Assembly (NCBI GenBank): GCA_963653155.1
Contig: CAVJWR010000012.1
Coordinates: forward strand, 1 to 43,855
Direction: 5' to 3'
Length of the DNA stretch: 43,855 nt
Origin: UBA1731 sp963653155
GTDB taxonomy: Bacteria; Verrucomicrobiota; Kiritimatiellia; RFP12; UBA1067
Below, one piece after another: positions 9,901-16,688 of the stretch (positions are counted from its first letter, which is position 1; each line of letters starts with the position of its first letter). Under the pieces are notes generated by a model. That model ran no database searches. It was not told where the DNA came from and saw only the letters and a program-made list of their open reading frames with translations. A program made the position numbers and the translations under genes.

Positions 9901-10558
9901 AGTTCATCGTGCGGTCGCCGAACATTTCCGAGACGGATGTCTCGCCGGACGAAAGGCTGATGACGGGCCGTTCGTTTTGTCCTCCAACGCCGCTGAATGC
10001 GACCGTTTCGGCCCAACGGCCGGCAACCATGCTCCAGACGGGATTGTAGGTTTTGCTGTAGCGGATCTTGCCGCCATAGTTCAGGGCAATCTCGTTGCGC
10101 ACTTCCGCGAAGTCCGAGATCGTCCAGTCAGACGAGCCGGAAAGCGTTGCCGGCCGTGTGAAATGGAGCCGTGCGTTGCCCATCGACCATGTCTGCTCAG
10201 CCGTCAGCGTCACGTCCAGCTGCACGTAGAACGAATAGGCCTTGTCAACGGTCAGCCCCGATCCTCCAATCGTCAGGCGCGGCGTGCCCTTGCGTCCAAG
10301 CCATACGCCCGACGTTGCCGAACCGTTGACGAACGAAAGCCCCTTGACGGTCCAATCTGCGTCCAGCACCACACTGCTGCCCGTCTGCGACAGGTCGACA
10401 AGAGCAACATCGTCAGCGCCGGGAAGCGTTCCGCCCCAGTTCGCCGCATCCGTCAGAACGCCCTTCGCACCGCCGCCGGTATACGCAATGTCCGCCGCCG
10501 TGGCAATGCCCACACACAGGCAGAGCACAGGGCACACCATAAGAGACAACCGATCCAT
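6947..10558 (-). CDS. giant secreted beta-solenoid protein with two LamG domains
   Basis: I infer a surface glycan-binding protein of the enzyme operon. The 1203-residue product has a signal peptide (MDRLSLMVCPVLCLCVGIA, ending ATAADI). Next comes an autotransporter-passenger-like start containing LTDAANWGGTLPGADD, then hundreds of residues of glycine-rich beta-strand repeats. Two concanavalin/LamG-type domains follow, around residues 555-815 and 835-1080, with a short beta tail ending MPGFVMTVR. No outer-membrane barrel follows, so it is not a classical autotransporter. A longer frame opens at 10654; I choose the ATG at 10558 because GGGAGG lies eight bases upstream and the signal peptide starts there. 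It sits between the clan GH-A hydrolase (32-base gap) and the GH110 pair. The final seven residues resemble those of the proteins at 23967-26822 and 37726-40335. Confidence 0.75.
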   Translation of the reverse strand: MDRLSLMVCPVLCLCVGIATAADIAYTGGGAKGVLTDAANWGGTLPGADDVALVDLSQTGSSVVLDADWTVKGLSFVNGSATSGVWLGRKGTPRLTIGGSGLTVDKAYSFYVQLDVTLTAEQTWSMGNARLHFTRPATLSGSSDWTISDFAEVRNEIALNYGGKIRYSKTYNPVWSMVAGRWAETVAFSGVGGQNERPVISLSSGETSVSEMFGDRTMNFLSGPAMLDFGNYGHADGYATFKVEDGDAVNLGYTYTTLAGGDLQLLGGTFTPGTYFDLGVDKDIFGTKVSHTNATRFLVSGGLLDPVYLGVGRRHAAYGDGGSSKRIVQTGGMVGQDSRAHALLVGGGPSTTANAGPEPLAEYRLEGGTLNFPNANKSEHGLALSCNNETSDGTIPGVFTQMGGTATFGEIQFGSRQNGHWGTPENAKPNVEGFGLLDLVGGTFNLGANGFTLAPKWNVGGSESNAAYKVRLRGGTLVLGATQANGLALDVTGVETSTIEVAAGRAFVQDAPVRGSGRLRKTGAGTLVLRDATRFTGDILVEDGRVQVEGAAPALDGALVWTADDATAGLEDGASVSSWADTTGAYVAGANDFANYTLLPTATNNAFNGHAGISFHYDTATGNSASMKFPGGQNALCGLTNFTVVVVVRPARNETSEDGQGLTGSTWLWCDSILGNAVNNTSAFFTLQYTKDGADAGCYFGSAGELPRCPVASDMRKGVTSVIVASRRGNAFEINVNGVQSNRVYTAFSGDQPCWNGDETKPLYLACNGLGANRGFKGDLAEIRIYRDRILTASEKESLVLELLNKYEISAERVATLCHSRTLPTADAFCEAEAPLAPTVDATWTAEDLMALEPAEGSGRPTLVAGALDGKSAVHFDGASALSIPAAASPISGATAFTVAVVFRANEDGVDENAYAGGLGLVSSKQPVDLAPDFLLSWRSEGTVGAGYGATDGNAPLFSFKPCRLADGEGHVAVFSVDPTEGVMRIMTDGRLVSRPLSANEVRGDYPICIGALMPGEGFFKGDIAAVKLAARALSEDEMRTLSEAWAAEYRLGLLGRFAFGAADLTAHGLAARSVSVAAGATLVVPDSSQGLVIANGAALSSQGTVIGRLTLADGAVVDVDWNSLPASLGKVSASGVVTIRVNNAPSKLDAHGRINLLRIEELEATDGLAWRIEGLEAVNQPILDERRGVVYTRMPGFVMTVR

Positions 10559-10590
10559 GTCAGAACCTCCCGTTTGCCATATTGTCGAAC

Positions 10591-13287
10591 CTACTGAAAT
10601 CGCACGAACGGATAGAGCGTCGCATCCCGTCCGGTCGAGATGCCGGGCGCACACTCGATCCAGCCGTCACGCCCCTCTCCGTCGTTGTCATTGACCATGA
10701 AGTTGAACCGCAGTCCGCTACGCCGCAGGAACTTCGGCGAAAGCCCAATCGCCTCATACGGCAACGAGAGGGCGTAGCGTGTGCAGTCGCCCTTTCGCGC
10801 CGTCACAAGCCTCGCCGCAGACGCCGCCGCAACCGTATCGACACCCATCGGCGCCGTCCATACAAAAACGTCGCTCTCGCCCGTATCCGTACGCGCCAGC
10901 CCAAGCAGCCAATCGCCATCCTGTTCGTAGCTGCGGAACGCCACCTGCACCGAGTCGCCGAGGTAGAGCCGCCCGCCACGCTCGCGTTGAACATGCATGT
11001 CGTCCGTCACCTCGAACAGCATCTGGAGCGCCGTCTTCGACAATCCGAGCCAGACCTTGACCGAAAGATCCTTCGGCCCTTTCCAGTCGCGCGACTCCGT
11101 CAGCGGGTTGGCGGCGAAGAGGCTGTGCACGGCATTCAGCGTATCGACCGTGAAATCCGGCGGACGCTCCGAGAACGGGCCACGCGGAATGACCTGCGCC
11201 TCGACCTTTGGCATCGCCGGCGTTTCAAGCTTCTCGCGATCCGGCTCCACCTGCGTCGCTCCCGTCAGGACGAGCGCAGAAGGTGTCGCGCCGAGACGGA
11301 ATACGACAGTTCCGTCACGATTCTCGACGCTCGTCCGATTGCCCATCAGATCTACGGCCTCTGCGCACCGTGCGTCCGTACGGATCGGGATCGGGCAGAC
11401 GTCGCTCGCGCCGGAGTCCCATCCCGCCAGAACCGTTCGGCTATCGTCGCCAAAGGCATACACATGACGGGCTCCCTTGCGAACGAGAATCTTGCGGAAA
11501 TCAAGACCTGACAGCGTTCTCGTCAGGGAGGCGAAAGCCGCAGCCGTCGCGCGCGGCTGCCAATCCGCCGTGTAGAGGCCCCAGTCGCTGCCGCCCTCTT
11601 TCCAACTCCCCGACTCAAGGTTGTACCAGCAGTAGTCTCGACTGCCATGTGCCCACGCGAAGAGAATCTTCTGCCAGACCGCCCGTGCGGCCGAATCCTC
11701 GGCCCCAAAGCAGGGAAGCGTCGCCGTCTCGTTCGAGTACCACGGCACCGTCGTGCCCGTGCGGCGGCGCAACGCGAAGAAATCGCCGCGAATGGCCCGC
11801 GCATACGCCTCGAAGCCTCCGTGGATGTGAATGGCATGGACGTCGAATGTCCCCTTGGCGCGGTTCAGGAATGCCTCGTGAAAACCTTTCTTCTGCACCT
11901 GCTGGTTGTCGCCTTCGGCGGCGAATCCGTTCGAACAGACAATGGCGGCGGGGCACCCTCGCTTGATGCCGCGAAATGCTTCCTCCTGCATCCGAACGGC
12001 ATCGTCAATGTCCAACACGCCTTTTGCGCCCAAGTCCCACTCGTTGCCGATCTCGTAATAGGCGATGTCCGTACCGAACGCACGCGCCAGCCGTTCGCAG
12101 TATGCCTCGAACAATCCGGGGCGCGTCGGCCCGAATGCGCGTTGCGCCCACGGCTTTTGACGATAGGCTTCCGGTGCCGCCCACTTTGGCGTCCGGTGGA
12201 TGATCGCATCGAGATCCATTCCGAATGCCTTGAGCTCGCCGAGAATCTTGCCGTCCTGCGCCACTTGCCAATCGTCAGGGCCATTCGGCTGAACCCGCTC
12301 CATGCTGAACAGGTCTGCCCGAAGGATCTTCATGCCAAGCGCCGCAGCCAGTTCGAGACACTGGCGACGCTCGGCATCTGCATGGCGCTCCAGATGGCAG
12401 ACGGCACCCATGCGGAACTTTCCGTCCGGCAGTCGCGGCGTCACCGGATGTGGGTCAAGAACCGCCAGCCGCGACCGCTTGACCGCTCGCGAACCGTCGG
12501 ATGCGACGAAGTCCGCCGTCAGCCGCCACAGGCCTTTTCTGGGGAACGGGCCGAATTCGACGCGCTGGACGCCCCCAGACGACAAGGACAGCGAAATCTC
12601 CCGCGAGAGGCTTTGTCCAAAGAAATCGACACCCTTCACGACGGCCTTCGCCGCAAGGGTAACGTCGGATGGATTGCCGAAGACCAGTGTCGCCCGTTCG
12701 GCCGCATTCGTCATGATTCGCAAGGGGTTTCCCGTCTCGACATCGAACGTCACCGCCTCGGCCATCGGTCGCCACGACCGGCCATCGACGCCCTTCACCT
12801 CAAACGAACAGGCTTTCTTGGCCTCGGCAAGGCCAAAGGTCACAAGCAAAAGCGTGTAACGATCTGCCGGATCAAGCCCCGGCGTTGCGACAACCGCCTC
12901 TTCGCGTCCCCATGTGCCGTTAAATCGGATTTCCTTTCCCGTCTTTTCGCTGCGCAGAGCCACGACAAGGTAGCCCTTCTGGGCCGGAGCCGTGCGGACG
13001 ACAATGGACTCGGTCGCCTTGAACGGCTTCTGTCCGGCAAAATTGTTCGGGACGATCCAGCAAGCGTGCGGATCCGTTGCCGCATGAGATACCCTGAATA
13101 CGCCATCCGTCCAACTCGCCGTGGCCTCATGCACGCGGAAGCGATCAAACCCGTTGCGGAACGTGAGAATCGGATGCGTCACACGGACGAGCGAAGACGT
13201 ATTCGCCTTGGCATTTCCTGTGCCCGCAAGAACGACGGACAGCATCAGTAGGCAAATGACCTGTTTTACTTTACGGCAATATCTCAT
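10591..13287 (-). CDS. secreted clan GH-A glycoside hydrolase with C-terminal CBM9-like domain
   Basis: The 898-residue product has a signal peptide (residues 1-26, hydrophobic ICLLMLSVVLAG). A beta-rich N-terminal region is followed by a TIM barrel from about residue 285. Two glutamates fit the retaining clan GH-A pair: E416 in YYEIGNEWD as acid/base and E520 in WYSNETATLP as nucleophile. Roughly residues 700-898 resemble a CBM9/DOMON-like sugar-binding domain (LYLGDSVQVAF, FNFMVNDNDGEG). The barrel is nearest in style to GH39 or GH5-type enzymes, but I cannot fix the family. It is the first gene of the leftward operon, divergent from the XylR-type regulator. The leader is only a few bases long and lacks a Shine-Dalgarno sequence. 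Confidence 0.75.
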   Translation of the reverse strand: MRYCRKVKQVICLLMLSVVLAGTGNAKANTSSLVRVTHPILTFRNGFDRFRVHEATASWTDGVFRVSHAATDPHACWIVPNNFAGQKPFKATESIVVRTAPAQKGYLVVALRSEKTGKEIRFNGTWGREEAVVATPGLDPADRYTLLLVTFGLAEAKKACSFEVKGVDGRSWRPMAEAVTFDVETGNPLRIMTNAAERATLVFGNPSDVTLAAKAVVKGVDFFGQSLSREISLSLSSGGVQRVEFGPFPRKGLWRLTADFVASDGSRAVKRSRLAVLDPHPVTPRLPDGKFRMGAVCHLERHADAERRQCLELAAALGMKILRADLFSMERVQPNGPDDWQVAQDGKILGELKAFGMDLDAIIHRTPKWAAPEAYRQKPWAQRAFGPTRPGLFEAYCERLARAFGTDIAYYEIGNEWDLGAKGVLDIDDAVRMQEEAFRGIKRGCPAAIVCSNGFAAEGDNQQVQKKGFHEAFLNRAKGTFDVHAIHIHGGFEAYARAIRGDFFALRRRTGTTVPWYSNETATLPCFGAEDSAARAVWQKILFAWAHGSRDYCWYNLESGSWKEGGSDWGLYTADWQPRATAAAFASLTRTLSGLDFRKILVRKGARHVYAFGDDSRTVLAGWDSGASDVCPIPIRTDARCAEAVDLMGNRTSVENRDGTVVFRLGATPSALVLTGATQVEPDREKLETPAMPKVEAQVIPRGPFSERPPDFTVDTLNAVHSLFAANPLTESRDWKGPKDLSVKVWLGLSKTALQMLFEVTDDMHVQRERGGRLYLGDSVQVAFRSYEQDGDWLLGLARTDTGESDVFVWTAPMGVDTVAAASAARLVTARKGDCTRYALSLPYEAIGLSPKFLRRSGLRFNFMVNDNDGEGRDGWIECAPGISTGRDATLYPFVRFQ

Positions 13288-13298
13288 ATCTGTGCGTC

Positions 13299-13307
13299 AA
13301 GATAGCA
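13299..13307 (-). promoter_or_regulatory. extended -10 promoter of the leftward GH operon
   Basis: Read leftward the site is TGCTATCTT, a TGN-extended -10 variant. It ends 11 bases before the ATG at 13287, which predicts a leader of about four or five bases and no room for a ribosome binding site. Confidence 0.45.
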
Positions 13308-13335
13308 AACCTCGTCACCATGCGCCATATCAATG

Positions 13336-13363
13336 TTCGCAATTCGCGTATAGATTTTCGCAA
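13336..13363. promoter_or_regulatory. candidate regulator operator: two TTCGCAA half-sites, 21 bp apart
   Basis: TTCGCAA occurs at 13336-13342 and again at 13357-13363, exactly 21 bp apart. AraC-family proteins typically bind direct half-sites on one DNA face with this spacing. The pair lies between the divergent promoters of the hydrolase operon and the XylR-type regulator gene. The right copy continues as GCAACCAG, which resembles GCAAACCAG of the site at 32098. Binding is inferred only. Confidence 0.35.
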
Positions 13364-13371
13364 CCAGCTTT

Positions 13372-13380
13372 TGCTATAAT
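13372..13380 (+). promoter_or_regulatory. extended -10 promoter (TGCTATAAT) giving a nearly leaderless mRNA
   Basis: TGC followed by the consensus TATAAT ends eight bases before the ATG at 13389. With normal -10 to start spacing, transcription would begin at or just before the ATG, so the regulator mRNA should be leaderless. No Shine-Dalgarno sequence lies in the intervening GCCATTCC. Confidence 0.6.
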
Positions 13381-13388
13381 GCCATTCC

Positions 13389-14564
13389 ATGAAACGCATC
13401 GGACTGATCATCGAGCGGCACTGGCACTACGGGCGGCGCCTGTGCGAGGGCATCGCAGCCTACTCCCGCGAACGTGGCGATCTCGCCCTGGAGTTCCCCG
13501 AATGGGACGTACTCGACTCGCCCCGCGATCTCAGGCGTTTCGACGGCTTCATCGCCCGCGTCTGGAGTGCGCCGATGGCAGCGGCCCTGCGGGCATCTGG
13601 GCGACCGACTATCGATGTCTATGGCGGCGTCCAGGATGCCGGGCTTGTCCTTGTGGACCAGAACGCACAGAAGATCGGTCAACTCGCCGCGAGGCACTTC
13701 ATCGAACATCGCTTCACGCGTTTCGCATTCTGCGGCTACGCCTGTCAACGCTACTCGGTTCTCCGCCGCGAGGCGTTCGTCCGTGCGCTCAGGCTGAACC
13801 GCTTCGACTGCGCCGTCTTTGAGGATCGCGACTTCTCGTCTGAGAAGTTCGGCCTCAAGATCCTCGGCAAGGGCGACTTCGACTCAAGCATCAAACCCCG
13901 GGCGCTCCAGAAGTGGCTTCGCGCACTGGAAAAGCCCGTCGCCATCTTTTGCGCACACGACCTTGTGGCGCTCAATCTCATACAGACCTGCCAGTCGATC
14001 GGGCTCGACGTGCCACGCGACGTTGCCGTGCTGGGCGTCGACAACGATCCGCTCCTGTGCGACTTCTCCAACCCGACGATCTCATCCATCGACCCGAATC
14101 CGTTCGGAATCGGCTTCGCCGCCGCACGTACGCTCGCCATGTGGCTGGACAACCCAACGAAACGTCCGACAGACGAGCGCCCCGCGCCTGACGGACTGGT
14201 TGAACGAGCCTCGACACAGGTCTATCCCTTCCGCGAGCCGTGGCTGTCGGACGCGCTCGTCTGGATCCGACGCAACGTCTCCCGCAACGTCAACGCGACC
14301 GAGCTGTTCGCCTACCTGAATCTCTCGCACACCACGGTCGAACGCGCTTTCCGCACGGAACTCGGCACGAGCGTCCGACAGGAAATCTCCAAGGTTCGAA
14401 TCGAGGAGGCCAAGCGACTACTGGAGAACACGACTCTGCCGCTTTCTGACGTGTGTGCGCTATCCGGATTCTCGTCAAAGGCCTACTTCACCGCCGCCTT
14501 CAATGCGGCAACCGGCACAACGCCTCTCAAATGGAGAAACAGGGCGCACCCTCACCACAAATGA
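13389..14564 (+). CDS. XylR-type transcriptional regulator (periplasmic-binding-like + AraC HTH)
   Basis: This is predicted to sense a sugar and control the divergent hydrolase operon. The 391-residue product has a LacI-type sugar-binding domain (about residues 1-275) with typical stretches such as FAFCGYACQRYSVLRREAF and DVAVLGVDNDPLLCD. An AraC-type double helix-turn-helix follows (about 285-391), including RIEEAKRLLENTTLPLSDV and GFSSKAYFTAAFNAATG. Architecture and length match the XylR group. There is no signal peptide, so it is cytoplasmic. Its last 62 bases are duplicated at 15884-15945. A rho-independent terminator lies 97 bases downstream. Confidence 0.88.
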   Translation: MKRIGLIIERHWHYGRRLCEGIAAYSRERGDLALEFPEWDVLDSPRDLRRFDGFIARVWSAPMAAALRASGRPTIDVYGGVQDAGLVLVDQNAQKIGQLAARHFIEHRFTRFAFCGYACQRYSVLRREAFVRALRLNRFDCAVFEDRDFSSEKFGLKILGKGDFDSSIKPRALQKWLRALEKPVAIFCAHDLVALNLIQTCQSIGLDVPRDVAVLGVDNDPLLCDFSNPTISSIDPNPFGIGFAAARTLAMWLDNPTKRPTDERPAPDGLVERASTQVYPFREPWLSDALVWIRRNVSRNVNATELFAYLNLSHTTVERAFRTELGTSVRQEISKVRIEEAKRLLENTTLPLSDVCALSGFSSKAYFTAAFNAATGTTPLKWRNRAHPHHK

Positions 14565-14660
14565 TATCTCTCACAGGAACTCCGATACGAACTTTTCGAT
14601 TGGAGACCTGCTTGCAGACGGTCTGCGCCTCTCGCAAGTTTCGGTGGCAATTCTCGATTT

Positions 14661-14684
14661 ACGAGACATCGTCTCGTTTTTCTA
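14661..14684 (+). terminator. rho-independent terminator of the XylR-type regulator
   Basis: Arms ACGAGAC (14661-14667) and GTCTCGT (14671-14677) enclose a three-base loop and run straight into a T-rich tail on the plus strand. It serves the regulator gene ending at 14564. No T-run exists on the minus side. Confidence 0.75.
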
Positions 14685-14695
14685 TCGAGGGAATC

Positions 14696-14911
14696 TCAAA
14701 GCCCTTGGTGGTCGTACTCACGTACGCAATCGCCGGCGATGTTCAGAGCCGACATGCCATAAAGCCCCGTTTCGTCATCGGCAAAGGCCAGCGCCGTCTT
14801 CGACGTATAGAAGCGCCGCATGGCCTCGTCCTCACTGACGCCCCAATGCGCCGCCAAGATGCCGACAATCGCCGTCACGAGCGTTGCGCGGATCAGCACA
14901 TGGTCGTTCAT
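14696..14911 (-). CDS. small third protein of the DUF3791/DUF3990 cassette, 71 aa
   Basis: This 71-residue protein has a helical N-terminus (LVTAIVGILAAHWGVSEDEAM) and the sequence RRFYTSKTALAFADDETGLYGMS. I recall similar small proteins, often annotated as DUF3791-like, encoded beside DUF3990 genes in gut bacteria; this is recollection, not a search. Its start overlaps the stop of the DUF3990 gene by four bases (14908-14911), so the two are translationally coupled. It may be an immunity or antitoxin-like partner. The C-terminus is acidic and polar. It ends just right of the regulator's terminator, facing it. Confidence 0.65.
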   Translation of the reverse strand: MNDHVLIRATLVTAIVGILAAHWGVSEDEAMRRFYTSKTALAFADDETGLYGMSALNIAGDCVREYDHQGL

Positions 14912-15417
14912 GCCGAAACCTCCACTTCATACGCGCACACAAAAGAAAGACAGTCGAGCGAAGCGTCGCTGCAAAAGGCGACCTGACTGTTGATTTGCTG
15001 AAACCTCAATCTTTCCAACGCCAGTTCCCTCGGCATGACACCCGCGACGACATACGAGACCGTTTCGCCGACGCTGTCGTTGGCAATCTTTCCAGACATG
15101 AGGTCGAACCCATGTCTGTACGCAAGCGAAGAACGGCATCGCACAACCACGTCGAGCCATGCCAGCGAGACATCTTCAAAATCACGGCATTTAAGCGTCG
15201 TACGCGCACGCCTTTCGTCAAACGAATAAACGGACACGATGGCTTTTGCATCCTTTCCCCCGGCCTTCTGGGCAAACCGCATGCGCCGAACGGCCCAGCG
15301 CTCGGCCTGCTCGCGGATGTCCGTCGTATAAAACGCAGGGCCGAAGTCGCGGCCTATGTCCGAACGCATGATTTTAGGCTCTCTTACTGCAATCGTGCTA
15401 CCGTGATACAGCGTCAT
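14908..15417 (-). CDS. DUF3990 protein, ADP-ribosyltransferase-like fold
   Basis: The 169-residue product opens with MTLYHGSTIAV and continues with DFGPAFYTTDIREQAERWA, the signature of DUF3990. These blocks resemble the first (His) and second (Tyr) motifs of H-Y-E type ADP-ribosyltransferases, here H5 and Y30; I could not assign a third catalytic Glu with certainty. A nucleotide-transferase or toxin activity is therefore an inference. I place the start at 15417 rather than 15489 because G-rich SD-like sequence precedes it and the conserved LYHGS must be N-terminal. The start lies inside the end of the upstream DUF3791 gene (20-base overlap) and the stop overlaps the next start, so the three genes form one tightly coupled unit. 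Confidence 0.75.
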   Translation of the reverse strand: MTLYHGSTIAVREPKIMRSDIGRDFGPAFYTTDIREQAERWAVRRMRFAQKAGGKDAKAIVSVYSFDERRARTTLKCRDFEDVSLAWLDVVVRCRSSLAYRHGFDLMSGKIANDSVGETVSYVVAGVMPRELALERLRFQQINSQVAFCSDASLDCLSFVCAYEVEVSA

Positions 15418-15613
15418 GGCAAACACCCCCCAAATACTGGTCAAACAGCGGCATGAGGGCTTCCCACCCCATTCCGTGCAAGTCCTCATAGTCTTCGTCT
15501 AGCACCTTAAGGAGCCCCGACTCGTCAAAGCGCCGATAGGCTTCCGCACCCGTCATTCCCGCATGACGAGCGTAATATTCAATGCAAAAGGCCTTAAAGG
15601 ATGTCTGGCTCAT
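15398..15613 (-). CDS. DUF3791 protein, 71 aa
   Basis: This is the first gene of the three-gene cassette. The 71-residue product (MSQTSFKAFCIEYYARHAG...) carries the helical pattern AFCIEYYARH, GAEAYRRFDESGLLKVLDEDYEDLHGMG that marks DUF3791. Its function is unknown; partnership with DUF3990 suggests a toxin-antitoxin-like or sensor role. A longer frame extends to 15742, but it runs through the promoter at 15633-15641 and into a duplicated gene fragment. I therefore start at 15613. The leader is about 12 bases with no Shine-Dalgarno sequence. Confidence 0.72.
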   Translation of the reverse strand: MSQTSFKAFCIEYYARHAGMTGAEAYRRFDESGLLKVLDEDYEDLHGMGWEALMPLFDQYLGGVCHDAVSR

Positions 15614-15632
15614 AAGCAAATCAGTCGCGCAT

Positions 15633-15641
15633 ATTATAGCA
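15633..15641 (-). promoter_or_regulatory. extended -10 promoter of the DUF3791/DUF3990 cassette
   Basis: Read leftward this is TGCTATAAT, identical to the site in front of the regulator gene at 13389. It lies 19 bases before the DUF3791 start. No -35 box is apparent. Confidence 0.55.
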
Positions 15642-15677
15642 AATTCTGACACACCCAATTCTGTCATTAGGTAATTT

Positions 15678-15877
15678 GGCGACGTCGTCGCCGTCCCGCA
15701 CAAGCGCAGACGCCTCGTAAGGCGCGGCCTCTTCTGCCGCACGACCCGAACGCCCCTCGACCGTCAGCCCGCGCAGAGCACCGACGTAGAAGTCAAAGTC
15801 CTCGCGTCCGCCGCCCAGCACGACTTCACAGTTGCCGTAGACGCGCCGCGCGGGCACGGCGACCGGTGCCGAGACCA
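15678..15877 (-). pseudogene. scrambled fragment of the GH71/99-LamG gene
   Basis: Positions 15716-15877 match 21401-21562 over 162 bases without gaps, encoding APVAVPARRVYGNCEVVLGG and the following LamG residues. Directly after that comes a second, shorter match. The peptide LVRDGDDVAKL (about 15678-15705) corresponds to LTRDGDDALRL near 21155-21185, which in the intact gene lies over 200 bases further on. The piece is therefore an internally deleted remnant of this gene or a close paralogue. A frame spans it from 15923 but starts inside unrelated sequence, so I treat it as non-functional. Confidence 0.75.
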
Positions 15878-15883
15878 TGCACG

Positions 15884-15945
15884 ATGCGGCAACCGGCACG
15901 ACGCCTCTCAAATGGAGAAACAAGGCACACCCGCGCCCCCAATGA
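15884..15945 (+). pseudogene. duplicated 3' end of the XylR-type regulator gene
   Basis: These 62 bases match 14503-14564, the last codons and stop of the regulator gene. They encode AATGTTPLKWRNKAHP where the intact gene has AATGTTPLKWRNRAHP. The fragment abuts the LamG gene remnant on its left and faces the opposite way. Together with 14503-14564 it brackets the DUF3791/DUF3990 cassette in direct orientation. Confidence 0.75.
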
Positions 15946-15996
15946 CCGCAACCACAGGAGCGGGATATATTCGCAGATCCTTTTTTAGAAATTTTT

Positions 15997-16160
15997 CACA
16001 TCTTTTGCAGCATCAACATGGTACACTTCCCTTTCAAAAACGCAAAGCCAATCAGTGGCAGCGTCTTACCGTTGCCCGCAAACCGGTCGGCGTAGCTGAA
16101 GACCATGTTTTTGCCGGTATAGAAGATTGTGCGAAAAAGGCATTTAGCTGCCGCGTTTAG
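15997..16160 (-). pseudogene. short gene remnant
   Basis: An open frame without a usable start encodes about 50 residues, including FYTGKNMVFSYADRFAGNG and GFAFLKGKCTM, ending at a TGA at 15997. The residue pattern looks like real protein, but I do not recognise the family. Stops close it on both sides. It lies between the broken subtilisin gene and the duplicated fragments, in the most rearranged part of the window. Confidence 0.3.
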
Positions 16161-16169
16161 GGTTGCAGA

Positions 16170-16688
16170 TCAATCGTGCTGTGAAACCTGCACTATATTA
16201 CGAATCGAAATCGGTTGATGCCAGAAATGATTCGACTCCAGTAATTGCATCGTTTCATCGTAAACCGGAGCTTCACCCCTGGGGTCTCGAATAGTAACAA
16301 AACAGACAAACGGTTGCATAGGCGGACGGCCCAAGATCTCAAGCTGACTTTCCGTACTGTGCCGAAATAAGCCCTGCAAGAACAAAAACCAACTAACATC
16401 CTTATGGGCTCTGTCGCGACGAACAGATGGCTTAAGTCGTTCAAGATCTACTGCATATTTCTTCACAGGATAATACTTGTCCTGAAACTGAATCTGCACC
16501 CGCTCTTGCAAACTAAATCTGTCATGTCCCGCAGACTGACGCTTACTATAGTTTGCCGACTTAAGCAAGTTCTCTGCCTCGCTCCTTCCGACCGGATTGA
16601 GAATTGTCTTGCGTGAAATATCACGAGAGACCTTTTTAAGATAACTACCAAATTTGACTTCGATATTCGACTGGCAGTATTCCGATCC
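16170..16688 (-). pseudogene. C-terminal part of the subtilisin-like protease beyond an in-frame stop
   Basis: After the TAA at 16689-16691 the same reading frame stays open for another 172 codons, beginning GSEYCQSNIEVKFGSYLKK and ending QVSQHD. The first internal ATG is at 16568. The sequence continues the protease logically: relatives of this two-gene system have a long beta-rich C-terminal domain with an EYC-type motif after the protease. The whole reading from 18530 to 16170 would give about 786 residues. Either the gene is recently inactivated by a single base change, or the base is an assembly error. Confidence 0.65.

Noticed and set aside
15489..15489. Upstream start for the DUF3990 protein
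   Set aside because: The extra 24 residues overlap the DUF3791 gene and lie before the conserved LYHGS opening of the family.
15621..15923. A 100-codon protein-coding gene
   Set aside because: It is stitched from copied fragments of a LamG gene and antisense regulator sequence and overlaps the cassette promoter.
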